NCBI GenBank assembly: GCA_020831965.1
Contig: JAFIFP010000009.1
Location: 1-64,000, forward strand
DNA from: Idiomarina sp.
Lineage (GTDB): Bacteria; Pseudomonadota; Gammaproteobacteria; Enterobacterales; Alteromonadaceae
DNA length: 64,000 bases
Reading direction: 5' to 3'
This document shows positions 37,368 through 47,351 of the stretch, one piece after another. The translations under genes and the position numbers were made by a program. The number at the start of each line of letters is the position of its first letter. The stretch's first letter is position 1. The notes beneath the pieces were generated by a model. That model saw only the letters and a program-made list of their open reading frames with translations. It had not been told where the DNA came from and ran no database searches.

Positions 37368-40300
37368 TTAAGATTCAAATTCGAGATTGACGTGGGACTC
37401 ACCAACTAATTGACCTAATTGGTAAATCACCTCGTCGCTGGGCTCTACATACCACTGAGCGCCGGGTAATAATGTAGCCGACGCCCCATCTATTCTGCAC
37501 TGCAATCGCACGGGACACGTGCCTCGTGGCGCTCGCTGAATGCTCTCAACGACCTGTTTCGCTAAAGGAGCGTTCTCTGTATCTAAGTGTAACGACACTG
37601 ACAGCGCTTTGACAAACTGTGCCCGCGCATCTTCTAGCGTCATCACTTCAGCGGCGGTCATTGTATTGCCCCCATTGAAGCGATCAAAGCCGACCTCTCC
37701 TTTCACCCATACCACTTGGTCTTTCATCAGCAGAGTTTCATAACGCTCGAAGGCTTCCGCATACAACCGTACATCAATGCGGGCCGACTTGTCATCTAAG
37801 GTGACTAATCCCCAGCGTTGGCCTTTTTTGTTCATCATGCTGCGCACGTCGAGCACTAAACCTGCTACTGCAACCGCATTACCACGGCCAGTCTCCTCGA
37901 GGTCGGCAATGCGGCCACGGGTGTAGTATTTAAGTTCATTGCGATATCGGTTCACCGGATGTCCAGTTAAATACAAGCCGAGGGTTTCACGTTCACCATC
38001 GAGCCACACTGCTTCTGGCCACTTTGATACTTTCTCGAACGCGCTTTCAACTTGTTCAGATTCAGCCGACATCAGCCCAAAGAGATCAGATTGTCCCATG
38101 GCATCAGCATGCGCTTGCTGATCCGCTTGACGCATCGCCTTATCCAAAGTCGCCAACAGTGCTGCTCGGTGTGGCCCAAGGTTATCTAGCGCACCGGCTT
38201 TAATCAGGCGCTCCATCACTCGGCGATTCAGCTTCTTCAGATCCACACGTCGACAAAAATCAAACAAATCGGTAAAAGGTCCGCCTTCGGTACGCGCATT
38301 GATAATCGTATCAATTGGCCCTTCACCGACTCCTTTAATGGCGCCAATACCATAGACGACACGGCGTTCATCATCGACACTGAACTTATACTCACCCACA
38401 TTCACGTCAGGTGGCAGAATGGTCAACCCCATGCGCTCACATTCATCGACCAAGGTGACAATTTTATCGGTATTGTCCATATCCGCGGACATCACCGCTG
38501 CCATATATTCGGCGGGAAAGTGGACCTTCATCCAGAGTGTTTGATATGCAACTAACGCATATGCCGCTGAGTGGGATTTGTTAAACCCGTAACCGGCGAA
38601 CTTTTCCACCAAGTCGAAGATTCTAATCGCGAGTTCCGGATCTATGCCGTTGTCCTTCGCACCTTTCTCGAATGACGCGCGCTGCTTAGCCATTTCCTCG
38701 GGCTTTTTCTTACCCATAGCCCGACGCAGTAAGTCCGCTCCACCAAGGGTATAGCCAGACATTTCCTGCGCGATTTGCATAACCTGTTCTTGATAGAGAA
38801 TAACGCCATAAGTCGGCTGCAAAATCGGCTTCAAGCACTCATGTTGCCATGTGGCGTCGGGGTAAGAGATTTCCTCTCGACCATGTTTTCGGTCAATAAA
38901 GTTATCCACCATGCCCGACTGTAATGGCCCCGGTCGGAACAATGCGACCAATGCGATAATGTCTTCAAAACTATCGGGTAAAAGCCGTTTAATAAGCTCT
39001 TTCATCCCGCGCGATTCGAGCTGAAATACCGCCGTGGTTTCCGCCTTTTTCAAGGAGCGATAGCATGCCGCGTCATCCAGTGGAATCGCGGTAATGTCGA
39101 TTAGCTTTTTCCCGTCACGCTGCAAGCGCTCATTGGCCATATCAACGGCCCACTGGATAATCGTCAGCGTCCGCAGCCCAAGGAAGTCGAATTTTACTAG
39201 CCCAGCGGTTTCTACATCGTTTTTATCAAACTGAGTAACCGGGAAATTCCCCTCGTCGTCACAGTAGAGCGGCGAAAAGTCGGTAATCTTGGTGGGCGCA
39301 ATGACGACACCACCTGCGTGCTTCCCCGCATTTCGCGTCACACCTTCCAGACGCCGCGCCATATCGATGACTTCACGAACTTCTTCATCTTCGTCATACA
39401 GCTGCGGTAAACGCGGCTCTTCTTCAAAAGCCCCTTTCAGCGTCATCCCCGGCGTGCCTGGAATCAATTTGGAAATACGATCGACAAAACCATAGGGGTG
39501 ACCGAGTACCCGGCCAACGTCGCGCACAACAGCTTTCGCGGCCATAGTACCGAAAGTGATGATTTGCGATACTGCTTCGCGACCATAGAGCTCGGCGACG
39601 TGATCAATGACCTCGTCTCGGCGATCCATACAGAAATCGATATCAAAGTCGGGCATGGAAACCCGCTCGGGGTTTAGGAATCGTTCGAAAAGTAGATCAA
39701 ACTCCAAAGGATCCAAGTCGGTGATTTTTAGGGCATAAGCCACCAAAGAGCCCGCACCCGACCCCCGGCCTGGTCCTACTGGAATCCCGTTGTCTTTACT
39801 CCACTGAATAAACTCCATCACGATCAGGAAGTAACCAGGGAATCCCATTTGGTTAATCACTTCTAACTCGATATCCAGCCGTTCATCATATTCGCCGCGC
39901 TTTGCAGCACGCTCTGCCTCATCGGGAAACAGAAAAGCTAACCGCTCCTCAAGCCCTTCTTTCGACTTGAGGATCAGGAAATCTTCGATGCTCATGCCAC
40001 CGGTTGGGAAGTTCGGCAAATAATAGGTGCCAAGTTCCACTTCCACATTACACCGCTTGGCAATTTCTACCGTATTCGCCAGTGCTTCTGGAATGTCTTC
40101 GAACAATGCCTGCATTTCTTCTGCAGAACGCAAGTACTGTTGTTCGCTGTAGCGTTTTGAGCGCCGTGGGTCGGCAAGGGTAAAGCTTTCATGAATAGCC
40201 ACTCGAATTTCATGGGCTTCAAAGTCTTCCGGTTGCAAAAACACCACTTCATTCGTGGCGACCACCGGCAGTCCACGATCGGCCGCGAGTGCCACAGCAC

Positions 40301-40850
40301 TATGCAGATACTCCTCCTCTCCCATACGACCCGTGCGCATAAGTTCAAGGTAGAAACGGTCAGGGAAATGCGTTTGGTAGAAAGACAGGCTGTTTTCCAA
40401 AGCCGCTTGGTTGTTCTTCAGCAGCCCAAGGCCCACGTCACCTTCACGGCCACCCGAGAGCAAAATGAGCCCTTCTCCATGCTCTGCCAACCATGCTTGA
40501 TCGATACAAGGCCGACCAAATCGATGCCCACGCAGATAGGCATTTGAAATCAGGACTGTCAGATTTCGATAGCCGGTAAGATTCTGCGCTAACGCAGTTA
40601 AGCGCAAGGGTTGTTCAGGCCAGTCATCACAGAGCACCCGCAGGTCGGCTCCAATCAAAGGCTTAACGCCTAACCCGCGAGCCGTTTGATAGTACCGAAC
40701 CAGTCCACACAGATTCATCTCATCGGTCAACGCCATTGCTGGCATCTCGAGCTCAGCCACACGCTGACACAATGGTTTGACCTTTTGCAGGCCGTCCACC
40801 ATTGAAAAGTCGCTGTGTAAACGTAAATGAATAAATGCAGGTTGGGTCAT
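37368..40850 (-). CDS. dnaE: DNA polymerase III subunit alpha
   Basis: 1160 residues, matching DnaE1 length. An N-terminal PHP domain ([19 protein letters not shown]) leads into the C-family polymerase core. The catalytic Asp pair is in [17 protein letters not shown] at about residue 400 and a third Asp is in [11 protein letters not shown]. The [14 protein letters not shown] finger region, a helix-hairpin-helix, and an OB fold ([22 protein letters not shown]) follow. It is the replicative polymerase and leads the dnaE-accA-tilS transcript. Its ATG lies head-to-head with the GGDEF gene, leaving about 127 bp for both promoters. Confidence 0.97.
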   Translation of the reverse strand: MTQPAFIHLRLHSDFSMVDGLQKVKPLCQRVAELEMPAMALTDEMNLCGLVRYYQTARGLGVKPLIGADLRVLCDDWPEQPLRLTALAQNLTGYRNLTVLISNAYLRGHRFGRPCIDQAWLAEHGEGLILLSGGREGDVGLGLLKNNQAALENSLSFYQTHFPDRFYLELMRTGRMGEEEYLHSAVALAADRGLPVVATNEVVFLQPEDFEAHEIRVAIHESFTLADPRRSKRYSEQQYLRSAEEMQALFEDIPEALANTVEIAKRCNVEVELGTYYLPNFPTGGMSIEDFLILKSKEGLEERLAFLFPDEAERAAKRGEYDERLDIELEVINQMGFPGYFLIVMEFIQWSKDNGIPVGPGRGSGAGSLVAYALKITDLDPLEFDLLFERFLNPERVSMPDFDIDFCMDRRDEVIDHVAELYGREAVSQIITFGTMAAKAVVRDVGRVLGHPYGFVDRISKLIPGTPGMTLKGAFEEEPRLPQLYDEDEEVREVIDMARRLEGVTRNAGKHAGGVVIAPTKITDFSPLYCDDEGNFPVTQFDKNDVETAGLVKFDFLGLRTLTIIQWAVDMANERLQRDGKKLIDITAIPLDDAACYRSLKKAETTAVFQLESRGMKELIKRLLPDSFEDIIALVALFRPGPLQSGMVDNFIDRKHGREEISYPDATWQHECLKPILQPTYGVILYQEQVMQIAQEMSGYTLGGADLLRRAMGKKKPEEMAKQRASFEKGAKDNGIDPELAIRIFDLVEKFAGYGFNKSHSAAYALVAYQTLWMKVHFPAEYMAAVMSADMDNTDKIVTLVDECERMGLTILPPDVNVGEYKFSVDDERRVVYGIGAIKGVGEGPIDTIINARTEGGPFTDLFDFCRRVDLKKLNRRVMERLIKAGALDNLGPHRAALLATLDKAMRQADQQAHADAMGQSDLFGLMSAESEQVESAFEKVSKWPEAVWLDGERETLGLYLTGHPVNRYRNELKYYTRGRIADLEETGRGNAVAVAGLVLDVRSMMNKKGQRWGLVTLDDKSARIDVRLYAEAFERYETLLMKDQVVWVKGEVGFDRFNGGNTMTAAEVMTLEDARAQFVKALSVSLHLDTENAPLAKQVVESIQRAPRGTCPVRLQCRIDGASATLLPGAQWYVEPSDEVIYQLGQLVGESHVNLEFES

Positions 40851-40964
40851 GGAATGTCTGTTGTTTTCTGTTTCATCTATTGTGCCTCAATCGGCGCAAG
40901 GGGAAAAGCTCTGTCGTGAGTTAACAACTTGGGTAAAAGATGCTAAAAGTACAGTAGATCATGT

Positions 40965-40971
40965 AAGGGAG
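40965..40971 (+). promoter_or_regulatory. Ribosome binding site deciding the PAS-GGDEF start
   Basis: AAGGGAG, 6 bases before the ATG at 40978. It favours this start over the upstream ATG at 40849, which would overlap the first codon of dnaE. Confidence 0.75.
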
Positions 40972-40977
40972 CATTCT

Positions 40978-43068
40978 ATGACTCGCGATCACCGCGCACG
41001 CATTGTCATTGGCTATCAAGCAGAGGGAATGAGCTCCTCTGAGGCAGTACTTTACACCATGTACGTGCGTAATGGTGAGCCCGTTGCCGACTGGGTTAGT
41101 GAGAACATCACGCGTATTACGGGCTATCAACCCTACGAAGTAATTCAGCCCGGGTGGTGGTCAGCAAGAATTCATGCTGAAGATACGGCGGTCGAAACAC
41201 AAGCTAACGAAGCGCTTCTAGATATGGGGTTTCTTACTTACGAATATCGCTTTCGTTTCGCCGACGGCGGCTACCATTGGCTACGCGATGAAATGCGGGT
41301 GGTTAAGAACAGCCAAGACGGCAGTCTACAAATCTTTGGTGTATGGCGCGACATTACTCATGAACGCGCTATGCGTGAAAAGCTCATGGCGCAGGAAGAA
41401 CGCTTGCGCTTTACCTTGCAGGCCACTGGCGATGGTATGTGGGACTGGTACCTGCAGGAAAATGTCATTTACTGGAGCGATACCAACTTCGAATTACTCG
41501 GGCTCCCAGTTCCCAAAGACCCAACCATTAGCTTTGAGCAATGGCGAACCTTCGTACACCCGGATGACCTTGCCGCCGCCGAAGCTCAAATTAATGACGC
41601 CACGCGCATTGATGGTGACAAACTTGATGTGGAATTTCGCCTACGCCATAGCGAAGGCCATTGGGTGTGGATTGAATGTCGTGGACAAGTGATTGAGTGG
41701 GACGAAAACGGCCGACCTATCCGCATGCTTGGACTACACACTGATGTGAGCGAACGGAAATCTTGGGATGAGGCGTTGAAAGCGCGTGAGCGTTTACTCA
41801 CGCAATTCACGCGTCATGTGCCCGGCATGCTCTATCAGTTTGTTCAGGAGCCCGATGGGCGCATGTACTTCCCCTTTGCCTCAGAACGTATTCGTGACAT
41901 CTACGGCATTACCCCGGAAGAGGCGAAACAAGACGCCTGGAATGCCGCGCAAAATATCCATCCAGATGATGTGGATGGCGCACATGCATCGATCATGGCA
42001 TCTGCCGAGAGTATGGAAATATGGCGTCATGAATTTCGGGTTAATTTACCCCATAAAGGCGAGCGATGGTTACGAGGCGAAGCTCGGCCTGAGCGATCCG
42101 CCAACGGTGTTCTGACGTGGCATGGCTACATTATGGATATCACGAATGAAAAAGCGGTCGAACGAGAGCTAAAGCTTGCTTCAAGTGTTTTCAAAAACAC
42201 TCATGAAGGGATCATGATCACCGATACCAACGCCGTAATCATTGAAGTGAACCCAACCTTCACCAGTATTACCGGCTATTCTCGTAACGAAGCATTAGGG
42301 CAGAAACCAACTTTTCTAAAATCCGGACGTCATGATCACAGTTTCTATGTTGATATGTGGGAGGCCCTTCAGGAGCATGGTTTTTGGCAAGGCGAGATTT
42401 GGAATAAGAAGAAAAATGGCACCATCTACTGTGAGCGCAAAACGATTTCTGCCATTCTTGATGACGAAGGTCAAGTCACACAATATGTTGGACTGTTCAG
42501 CGACATTACTCAGCTCAAGCAACAACAACAGCGACTCGAGCAACTCGCTCACTATGATTCCTTAACCAATCTCCCTAACCGCACACTATTCCAAGATCGA
42601 CTTTACATCGCGATGGAAGCAGCACGACGCAGTGGCGCCCAAATTACGCTAGTCTATATCGACTTAGACGATTTTAAACCGGTCAATGACACCTTAGGAC
42701 ATGCCGCTGGTGACCGATTATTAGAAGTCATCGCAAAGCGTTTAAGTGAGTCTGTGCGGAAGTCCGATACCGTTGCGCGCATCGGTGGTGATGAGTTTCT
42801 TTTACTCTTGAGTCATGAGTCGGTCACTGGCTACAGAATGCTGCTGAAACGGCTGCAGAAAAGCCTATGTGAGCCCATTCAGATTGAAGCGCATGAAGTC
42901 ACTATTTCTTCCAGTATCGGTGTGGCGCACTTCCCGCAAGATGCTGAAAACGGAGAAACCTTGTTGCGCTGTGCTGATCAAGCAATGTATGCAGCAAAAC
43001 AGCAGGGGAAAAATAAAGTTGTTGAGTACCGCGACATTACGCATGCAGGTCATGAGACGGAACAATAG
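40978..43068 (+). CDS. Multi-PAS diguanylate cyclase
   Basis: 696 residues from the ATG at 40978; an ORF open from 40849 would overlap the dnaE start. No membrane segment is seen, so the protein is likely cytosolic. Four PAS-type sensor domains lie in series. They are recognisable at DWVSENITRITGY, at LQATGDGMWDWYLQENVIYW (PAS_3-like, with PAC motifs), at PGMLYQFVQEPDGRMYFPF, and at FKNTHEGIMITDTNAVIIEV. A C-terminal GGDEF domain has ARIGGDEF and the inhibitory RxxD (RKSD) five residues before it, so it should make c-di-GMP. No EAL domain follows. The multiple PAS domains imply signal input, but no ligand can be assigned. Confidence 0.9.
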   Translation: MTRDHRARIVIGYQAEGMSSSEAVLYTMYVRNGEPVADWVSENITRITGYQPYEVIQPGWWSARIHAEDTAVETQANEALLDMGFLTYEYRFRFADGGYHWLRDEMRVVKNSQDGSLQIFGVWRDITHERAMREKLMAQEERLRFTLQATGDGMWDWYLQENVIYWSDTNFELLGLPVPKDPTISFEQWRTFVHPDDLAAAEAQINDATRIDGDKLDVEFRLRHSEGHWVWIECRGQVIEWDENGRPIRMLGLHTDVSERKSWDEALKARERLLTQFTRHVPGMLYQFVQEPDGRMYFPFASERIRDIYGITPEEAKQDAWNAAQNIHPDDVDGAHASIMASAESMEIWRHEFRVNLPHKGERWLRGEARPERSANGVLTWHGYIMDITNEKAVERELKLASSVFKNTHEGIMITDTNAVIIEVNPTFTSITGYSRNEALGQKPTFLKSGRHDHSFYVDMWEALQEHGFWQGEIWNKKKNGTIYCERKTISAILDDEGQVTQYVGLFSDITQLKQQQQRLEQLAHYDSLTNLPNRTLFQDRLYIAMEAARRSGAQITLVYIDLDDFKPVNDTLGHAAGDRLLEVIAKRLSESVRKSDTVARIGGDEFLLLLSHESVTGYRMLLKRLQKSLCEPIQIEAHEVTISSSIGVAHFPQDAENGETLLRCADQAMYAAKQQGKNKVVEYRDITHAGHETEQ

Positions 43069-43119
43069 CTCTGCGGTCGCAGATTAATGTATAGAACAAA
43101 GAGGTAACTAAGCAGGAAA

Positions 43120-43196
43120 TGGCGGAGCGGACGGGACTCGAACCCGCGACCCCCGGCGTGACAGGCCGGTATTCTAACCAACTGAACTACCGCTCC
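43120..43196 (-). tRNA. tRNA-Asp (anticodon GTC), third in the array
   Basis: 77 nt including an encoded CCA end. Acceptor stem GGAGCGG/CCGCTCC, anticodon loop CCTGTCACG and T-loop GGTTCGAGTCC are intact. Sequence is identical to the other two copies. It lies furthest from the promoter. Confidence 0.97.
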
Positions 43197-43252
43197 AACG
43201 GTATAGCTAAGGTATAACTCAGGTATAGCTGCGTTCAAACGATTCCAGACAG

Positions 43253-43329
43253 TGGCGGAGCGGACGGGACTCGAACCCGCGACCCCCGGCGTGACAGGCC
43301 GGTATTCTAACCAACTGAACTACCGCTCC
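43253..43329 (-). tRNA. tRNA-Asp (anticodon GTC), second in the array
   Basis: 77 nt with an encoded CCA, identical to its neighbours. It is separated from them by spacers of 56 and 42 bp that differ in sequence. The left spacer contains a short three-fold GGTATA repeat. Confidence 0.97.
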
Positions 43330-43371
43330 ACACTGGAATCTGACGTGAGAGACATAGGATGACACAGCAAT

Positions 43372-43448
43372 TGGCGGAGCGGACGGGACTCGAACCCGCG
43401 ACCCCCGGCGTGACAGGCCGGTATTCTAACCAACTGAACTACCGCTCC
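43372..43448 (-). tRNA. tRNA-Asp (anticodon GTC), first in the array
   Basis: 77 nt with an encoded CCA. This copy is closest to the shared promoter at 43492-43520. All three are probably processed from one precursor transcript. Confidence 0.97.
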
Positions 43449-43491
43449 AGATGATTGCTGTGCATTTAAGGTGTCCCTCAACGCGGCGAGG

Positions 43492-43520
43492 ATAATACGA
43501 GCCTCGCCCCAATGAGTCAA
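43492..43520 (-). promoter_or_regulatory. Sigma-70 promoter of the tRNA-Asp array, with G+C-rich discriminator
   Basis: On the minus strand TTGACT (43520-43515), a 17-bp spacer and TATTAT (43497-43492) are near-consensus. They are followed by CCTCGCCGCG, a G+C-rich discriminator of the kind found at stringently controlled stable-RNA promoters. The predicted start point is about 35-40 bp before the first tRNA. Confidence 0.8.
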
Positions 43521-43581
43521 CCCCTTTTTGATGCTCTGTCGCTTGTTTGCTCATTCTTAAAGCAATCTGGAGACACCTAGC

Positions 43582-45015
43582 TCACCCTTTCTTCTCAGTG
43601 GACTCAGTCGAATCCTTCGCGTCGCCTTTTTTCTTCGCTGCGGCAGCCGCTTTTTTCGCTTCAGCCGCCGCTTTCGGAGCTGCTTTCTTGCGCGCTTTCG
43701 CCGCTTTTTTCTCTTTACGCTCTTCCGGGCTTGGTAACTGATTTCTCAACATGAGATAAAACACAAAACCCGACGCGACAAGGATATTGAAAATCAATAT
43801 CCACATAAAGCGTTGTCGTTTCTGTTGACGCTCATCAGCTATCGCGTCAATACGTGCTTGATGTTCTGCGTCTTGCGCTTCACGCTCTAGACGCTCAAGT
43901 TCCTCAGGGGTTGGCCCTGGGTCACGGGGGCGTTGCGAACGAAACTCAAAGGTCGGAATCGTAGTTCTAAACTCACGCCCGTTCACGTCGGTACCGTGCA
44001 CGTCCAAATCCACTTCAAATACACCGAATGTGTAGTTCGGAATTCGGACAACCAAACTGTCTCCCTGCTTCGTACTAATACTCACGCGCTGAAACTCACC
44101 ATTCGGGAATTCAATTCGTCCAGATATCACCAGATCATCCGTTTGAATATATTCCTCATCGAGGCGTAGACGCATGACATGAGGCTCTTCCTCATGAGTC
44201 GAGATATCAACTTCAGGCAGTACTGGACGACGACGAACCAAGATCGGTGACGCATCCGTCGCACGCTGGTGCAGCGGTGTGCGCACTCGATAATGGGGAA
44301 TGTATTCACCAGACGGCACCTTCAGCACAAACTCACCAGTGAAAATGCCGTCGCGAGGACGCGCGTCCAGCCCGCGACCGTCGTCGAGGAACTCTCCGAT
44401 ACGTGTGGGAGGCGTCCCAAAGTTGTCAAACTCTGGGTTGTTAGTACTGTGTAGAAATAGCTCGAGACGTACGACACTCCGAAAGTCGCGTTGCTCTATT
44501 GGCTCGCCGTTTTCAAGAATACGCCCGGTCATCATCATGCGTTCGCCGACGAAGGCTAGCTCAGGAAAGTCTTGAGGAATAAATTCAATGTCGGTCACCA
44601 CCATCACCCGACTTTCTGGGCGAATGCGGCCGGACACTTGCCATGGACCTGGCATCGGATTGCGAATACGGATCATGTCGTAATCATGGCCACTATGCCA
44701 TGACACATCCTCGCGAGGATGTCGGCTGGCATACCATTTACTCCCGTCGGGTAAAATAACGACTATTGGCGCAGTATCCGGGTCGCGGAAAAAAACTAAA
44801 GTGACTTCTTCAATTTCATAATCGATACGAAAGCGATCGTCAGCCAAAGGGATCTGTTGACGCGGTGGCGACTCCAACAAGCGCATTGCACGTCTTGGAT
44901 CCGCGGGTTCATCGGCGGCTGCCGCAACCCCAATAGCAAGCGGAAAGCTTAATAGCCCTATAAGTAGACTAAAAAGGACTAAGATTCCTTGGATACGTGT
45001 CCAGGCCAAAGGCAT
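43582..45015 (-). CDS. TIGR03503-type envelope protein
   Basis: 477 residues. An N-terminal signal or anchor (about 10-34) precedes a large periplasmic beta-rich region with IVVILPDGSKWYASRHP and TDASPILVRRRPVLPEV, which I associate with TIGR03503. A single transmembrane helix (about 407-424, WILIFNILVASGFVFYLML) is followed by a cytoplasmic Lys/Ala-rich tail. The family is of unknown function and found in Alteromonadales and vibrio-like bacteria. It overlaps the dnaQ 3' end by 37 bases. The Lys/Ala tail may bind nucleic acid or membranes, but that is speculation. Confidence 0.75.
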   Translation of the reverse strand: MPLAWTRIQGILVLFSLLIGLLSFPLAIGVAAAADEPADPRRAMRLLESPPRQQIPLADDRFRIDYEIEEVTLVFFRDPDTAPIVVILPDGSKWYASRHPREDVSWHSGHDYDMIRIRNPMPGPWQVSGRIRPESRVMVVTDIEFIPQDFPELAFVGERMMMTGRILENGEPIEQRDFRSVVRLELFLHSTNNPEFDNFGTPPTRIGEFLDDGRGLDARPRDGIFTGEFVLKVPSGEYIPHYRVRTPLHQRATDASPILVRRRPVLPEVDISTHEEEPHVMRLRLDEEYIQTDDLVISGRIEFPNGEFQRVSISTKQGDSLVVRIPNYTFGVFEVDLDVHGTDVNGREFRTTIPTFEFRSQRPRDPGPTPEELERLEREAQDAEHQARIDAIADERQQKRQRFMWILIFNILVASGFVFYLMLRNQLPSPEERKEKKAAKARKKAAPKAAAEAKKAAAAAKKKGDAKDSTESTEKKG

Positions 45016-45722
45016 TCTCCACTCTCGGACAGTTGATTCAAATAGGTTGTATGCGCCCCTACTTCTTCGGCAGTGGCCGGCAAAACCTTTAGGACTGGAC
45101 GCGAATTATCAAGGCGACGAATACCTGTGCCAAAGCGTTGTGCATCTCCTTGCGTGTCCCCTTGTAAGCCGAGCTTGCGCTGGCCACCGGTCATCAACAA
45201 GTAAACGTCTGCCAAAATCTCAGCATCGAGCAATGCGCCGTGTAAGGTTCGGTGCGAGTTATCAATGTCAAAACGCTTACACAGCGCATCCAAGCTATTA
45301 CGCTGTCCCGGGAATTTTTCCCGCGCATAACTCAAGGTATCGAATACCGTCGCAAAATCACTTGTTCGGCCTGGTGAGGGAGTTAACAAGCTAAATTCAT
45401 AATCCATAAAGCCCACGTCGAAGGGCGCATTATGAATCACTAGTTCGGCACCTCGAATGAAACGAATAAAGTCGTCAACAACCTGAGCAAACACCGGCTT
45501 GTCTTCTAAGAATTCATTGGTAATACCATGAACATCGATGGCGCCCTGTTCGACCACGCGTTCCGGGTTTAAATAGACATGAAAATGCTGCCCGGTGGGC
45601 TTGCGGTCAATCAATTCAACGCACCCAATCTCAATGATACGGTGCCCTTCTGAAGTGCTGATACCAGTCGTTTCAGTGTCTAATACGACTTGTCTATGTC
45701 CGGTCTGCTGCGTTTGTGTCAT
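44979..45722 (-). CDS. dnaQ: DNA polymerase III subunit epsilon (3'-5' proofreading exonuclease)
   Basis: 247 residues. The three exonuclease motifs are clear: ExoI VLDTETTG (metal-binding Asp and Glu), ExoII HNAPFDVGFMDYE, and ExoIII HRTLHGALLDAEILADVY (catalytic His and Asp). The C-terminal ~60 residues should hold the segment that tethers epsilon to the alpha subunit. It is divergent from rnhA, the conserved arrangement in gammaproteobacteria, with 56 bp between the starts. Confidence 0.96.
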   Translation of the reverse strand: MTQTQQTGHRQVVLDTETTGISTSEGHRIIEIGCVELIDRKPTGQHFHVYLNPERVVEQGAIDVHGITNEFLEDKPVFAQVVDDFIRFIRGAELVIHNAPFDVGFMDYEFSLLTPSPGRTSDFATVFDTLSYAREKFPGQRNSLDALCKRFDIDNSHRTLHGALLDAEILADVYLLMTGGQRKLGLQGDTQGDAQRFGTGIRRLDNSRPVLKVLPATAEEVGAHTTYLNQLSESGECLWPGHVSKES

Positions 45723-45778
45723 GTGTAGTCGCCACGTATACTCGCCATTGATTCTATTTGCTTATGGTAACAGTATCC

Positions 45779-46258
45779 ATGTCAGGGAAAAAACAAGTTG
45801 TGATCTACACGGATGGTTCCTGTCTAGGCAACCCCGGTCCAGGCGGCTACGGTATTGTATTGCTTTACGGTAAGCATCGCCGTGAGTTGGCTGCAGGGTT
45901 TCGTGAAACGACGAACAATCGCATGGAACTGATGGCTGCTGCCGTTGCACTCGAGGCTCTTAAAGAAGGCTGCAAAATTGATCTATGGACGGACAGTGAA
46001 TACGTTCGCCAGGGCATTTTAAAATGGCTGACGGGTTGGAAGCGCAATGGTTGGCGCACCAGCAATAAAAAACCGGTAAAAAATGTCGATTTATGGCAGC
46101 GACTCGACGCCGCATGTCAACGCCATGAGCTGAATTGGCATTGGGTCAAAGGCCACTCTGGACACCCTGAAAATGAGCGTTGTGACGAACTCGCACGTGA
46201 TGCCGCCTCCGCCAGCCCCATGACTGACGACGACGGCTACGAGCCGCCTGTTACGTAA
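45779..46258 (+). CDS. rnhA: Ribonuclease HI
   Basis: 159 residues from the ATG at 45779. The open frame extends to 45758, but the protein family begins at [15 protein letters not shown]. It degrades RNA of RNA-DNA hybrids. The DEDD catalytic residues are seen in [31 protein letters not shown] and ERCDELARD. The basic handle region ([19 protein letters not shown]) is intact. Divergent from dnaQ. Confidence 0.96.
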   Translation: MSGKKQVVIYTDGSCLGNPGPGGYGIVLLYGKHRRELAAGFRETTNNRMELMAAAVALEALKEGCKIDLWTDSEYVRQGILKWLTGWKRNGWRTSNKKPVKNVDLWQRLDAACQRHELNWHWVKGHSGHPENERCDELARDAASASPMTDDDGYEPPVT

Positions 46259-46283
46259 AACTAAACACGCGAGGCCCGTGATC

Positions 46284-47351
46284 TCAGGGCAGCACAAGGA
46301 AACTGCCTACAGTGACGCCAGAGACCACTTCAACCCAGCGTTGTCCGTTGTACTCTACTTCCTGTCCTAAGCGCACTAAACGCCGCTCAGGCCCGTGTTC
46401 AGTAGTCACATATACATAGTCCAACTGTCCCAATTGCGTTATCGCAGAGACAGGTACAAGAATCGCTTCACGCTGACCCATAGACACCGTAACGCGGCCA
46501 TACATGCCGGGTAACATTGCTCGCTCAGTCTCAAGATTCATCCGCACACGATAACTGCGCGTTCCAGCATCTGCGGCAGGCTCAACCTCAGTCACAACCG
46601 CGTCGTATTCCTGCTCATGGGAGTCCAGTTTTACCCGCAATACATCGCCGATAGCGATGCGTGCCATCGCAGATTCACTGATAGCAGCCTCCAAACGCAA
46701 GCTCGACGGCTGATACATGGTCAACAACACCATACCCGGCGTGGCGGTATCACCGGAAAATGCGTTACGACGACTCACGACACCAGCAAATGGTGCTGAA
46801 ATCACGGAAAAACTTTCACTCGTCTGCGCTTCTGACAACGCTGCCCGTGCTCGGTTTAACTCCGCTTCGGCCATGTCTCGTTGTGCCGTTGCTTCGTCCA
46901 TACTGGCGCTAGGTAATAGCCCCTGCGCAACCAGTGCTTCAGTGCGCTGGTATGTGTTCCTAGCCTCATTTGCGCGGGCTTGAGCCCCAGCTAATGCTTG
47001 CTCTTGCTGACGAACCCGCGAGCTTAGATCGGCGCTATCTAACCGCAGCAGCAGATCTCCTTGTTCAACGCGATCACCTGCTTCTACGAGCACCTCGGCT
47101 ATCTGTGCGGTGATGCGTGCTGCAATTGCCGCCTGTTGCCGAGCCTGCACAGTGCCACTGAAATACCGCAATTCTGGAATCTCAGCCTGAATCACTTGTG
47201 CGGTTGATTCTGGAACAGCACCAGAGCGCTGTTGCTCAACTGGTGAAACCTTCTCAACAAAGGCGCCAGCAAGCCATGCGAAAACCACAATGAGCCCAAC
47301 GAATGCACCTACTAGTGCCCCTACTAATGTCATCACTCGCTTTACTGACAT
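46284..47351 (-). CDS. RND periplasmic adaptor subunit (second system)
   Basis: 355 residues. A membrane anchor lies at about residues 11-32. A lipoyl half-motif follows (AAIAARITAQIAEVLVEAGDRVEQGDLLLRLDSADL), then a short coiled-coil hairpin rich in Ala, Gln and Glu. The second lipoyl half is ISAPFAGVVSRRNAFSGDTATPG, and barrel domains follow (SAITQLGQLDYVYV). It is the last gene of the ArsR-DUF2892-RND cluster. Its start overlaps the permease stop by 10 bases, so translation is coupled. Confidence 0.88.
   Translation of the reverse strand: MSVKRVMTLVGALVGAFVGLIVVFAWLAGAFVEKVSPVEQQRSGAVPESTAQVIQAEIPELRYFSGTVQARQQAAIAARITAQIAEVLVEAGDRVEQGDLLLRLDSADLSSRVRQQEQALAGAQARANEARNTYQRTEALVAQGLLPSASMDEATAQRDMAEAELNRARAALSEAQTSESFSVISAPFAGVVSRRNAFSGDTATPGMVLLTMYQPSSLRLEAAISESAMARIAIGDVLRVKLDSHEQEYDAVVTEVEPAADAGTRSYRVRMNLETERAMLPGMYGRVTVSMGQREAILVPVSAITQLGQLDYVYVTTEHGPERRLVRLGQEVEYNGQRWVEVVSGVTVGSFLVLP

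Noticed and set aside
43071-43082. CTGCGGTCGCAG hairpin as a terminator after the tRNA array
   Set aside because: The stem is only five base pairs with a two-base loop and no T run.
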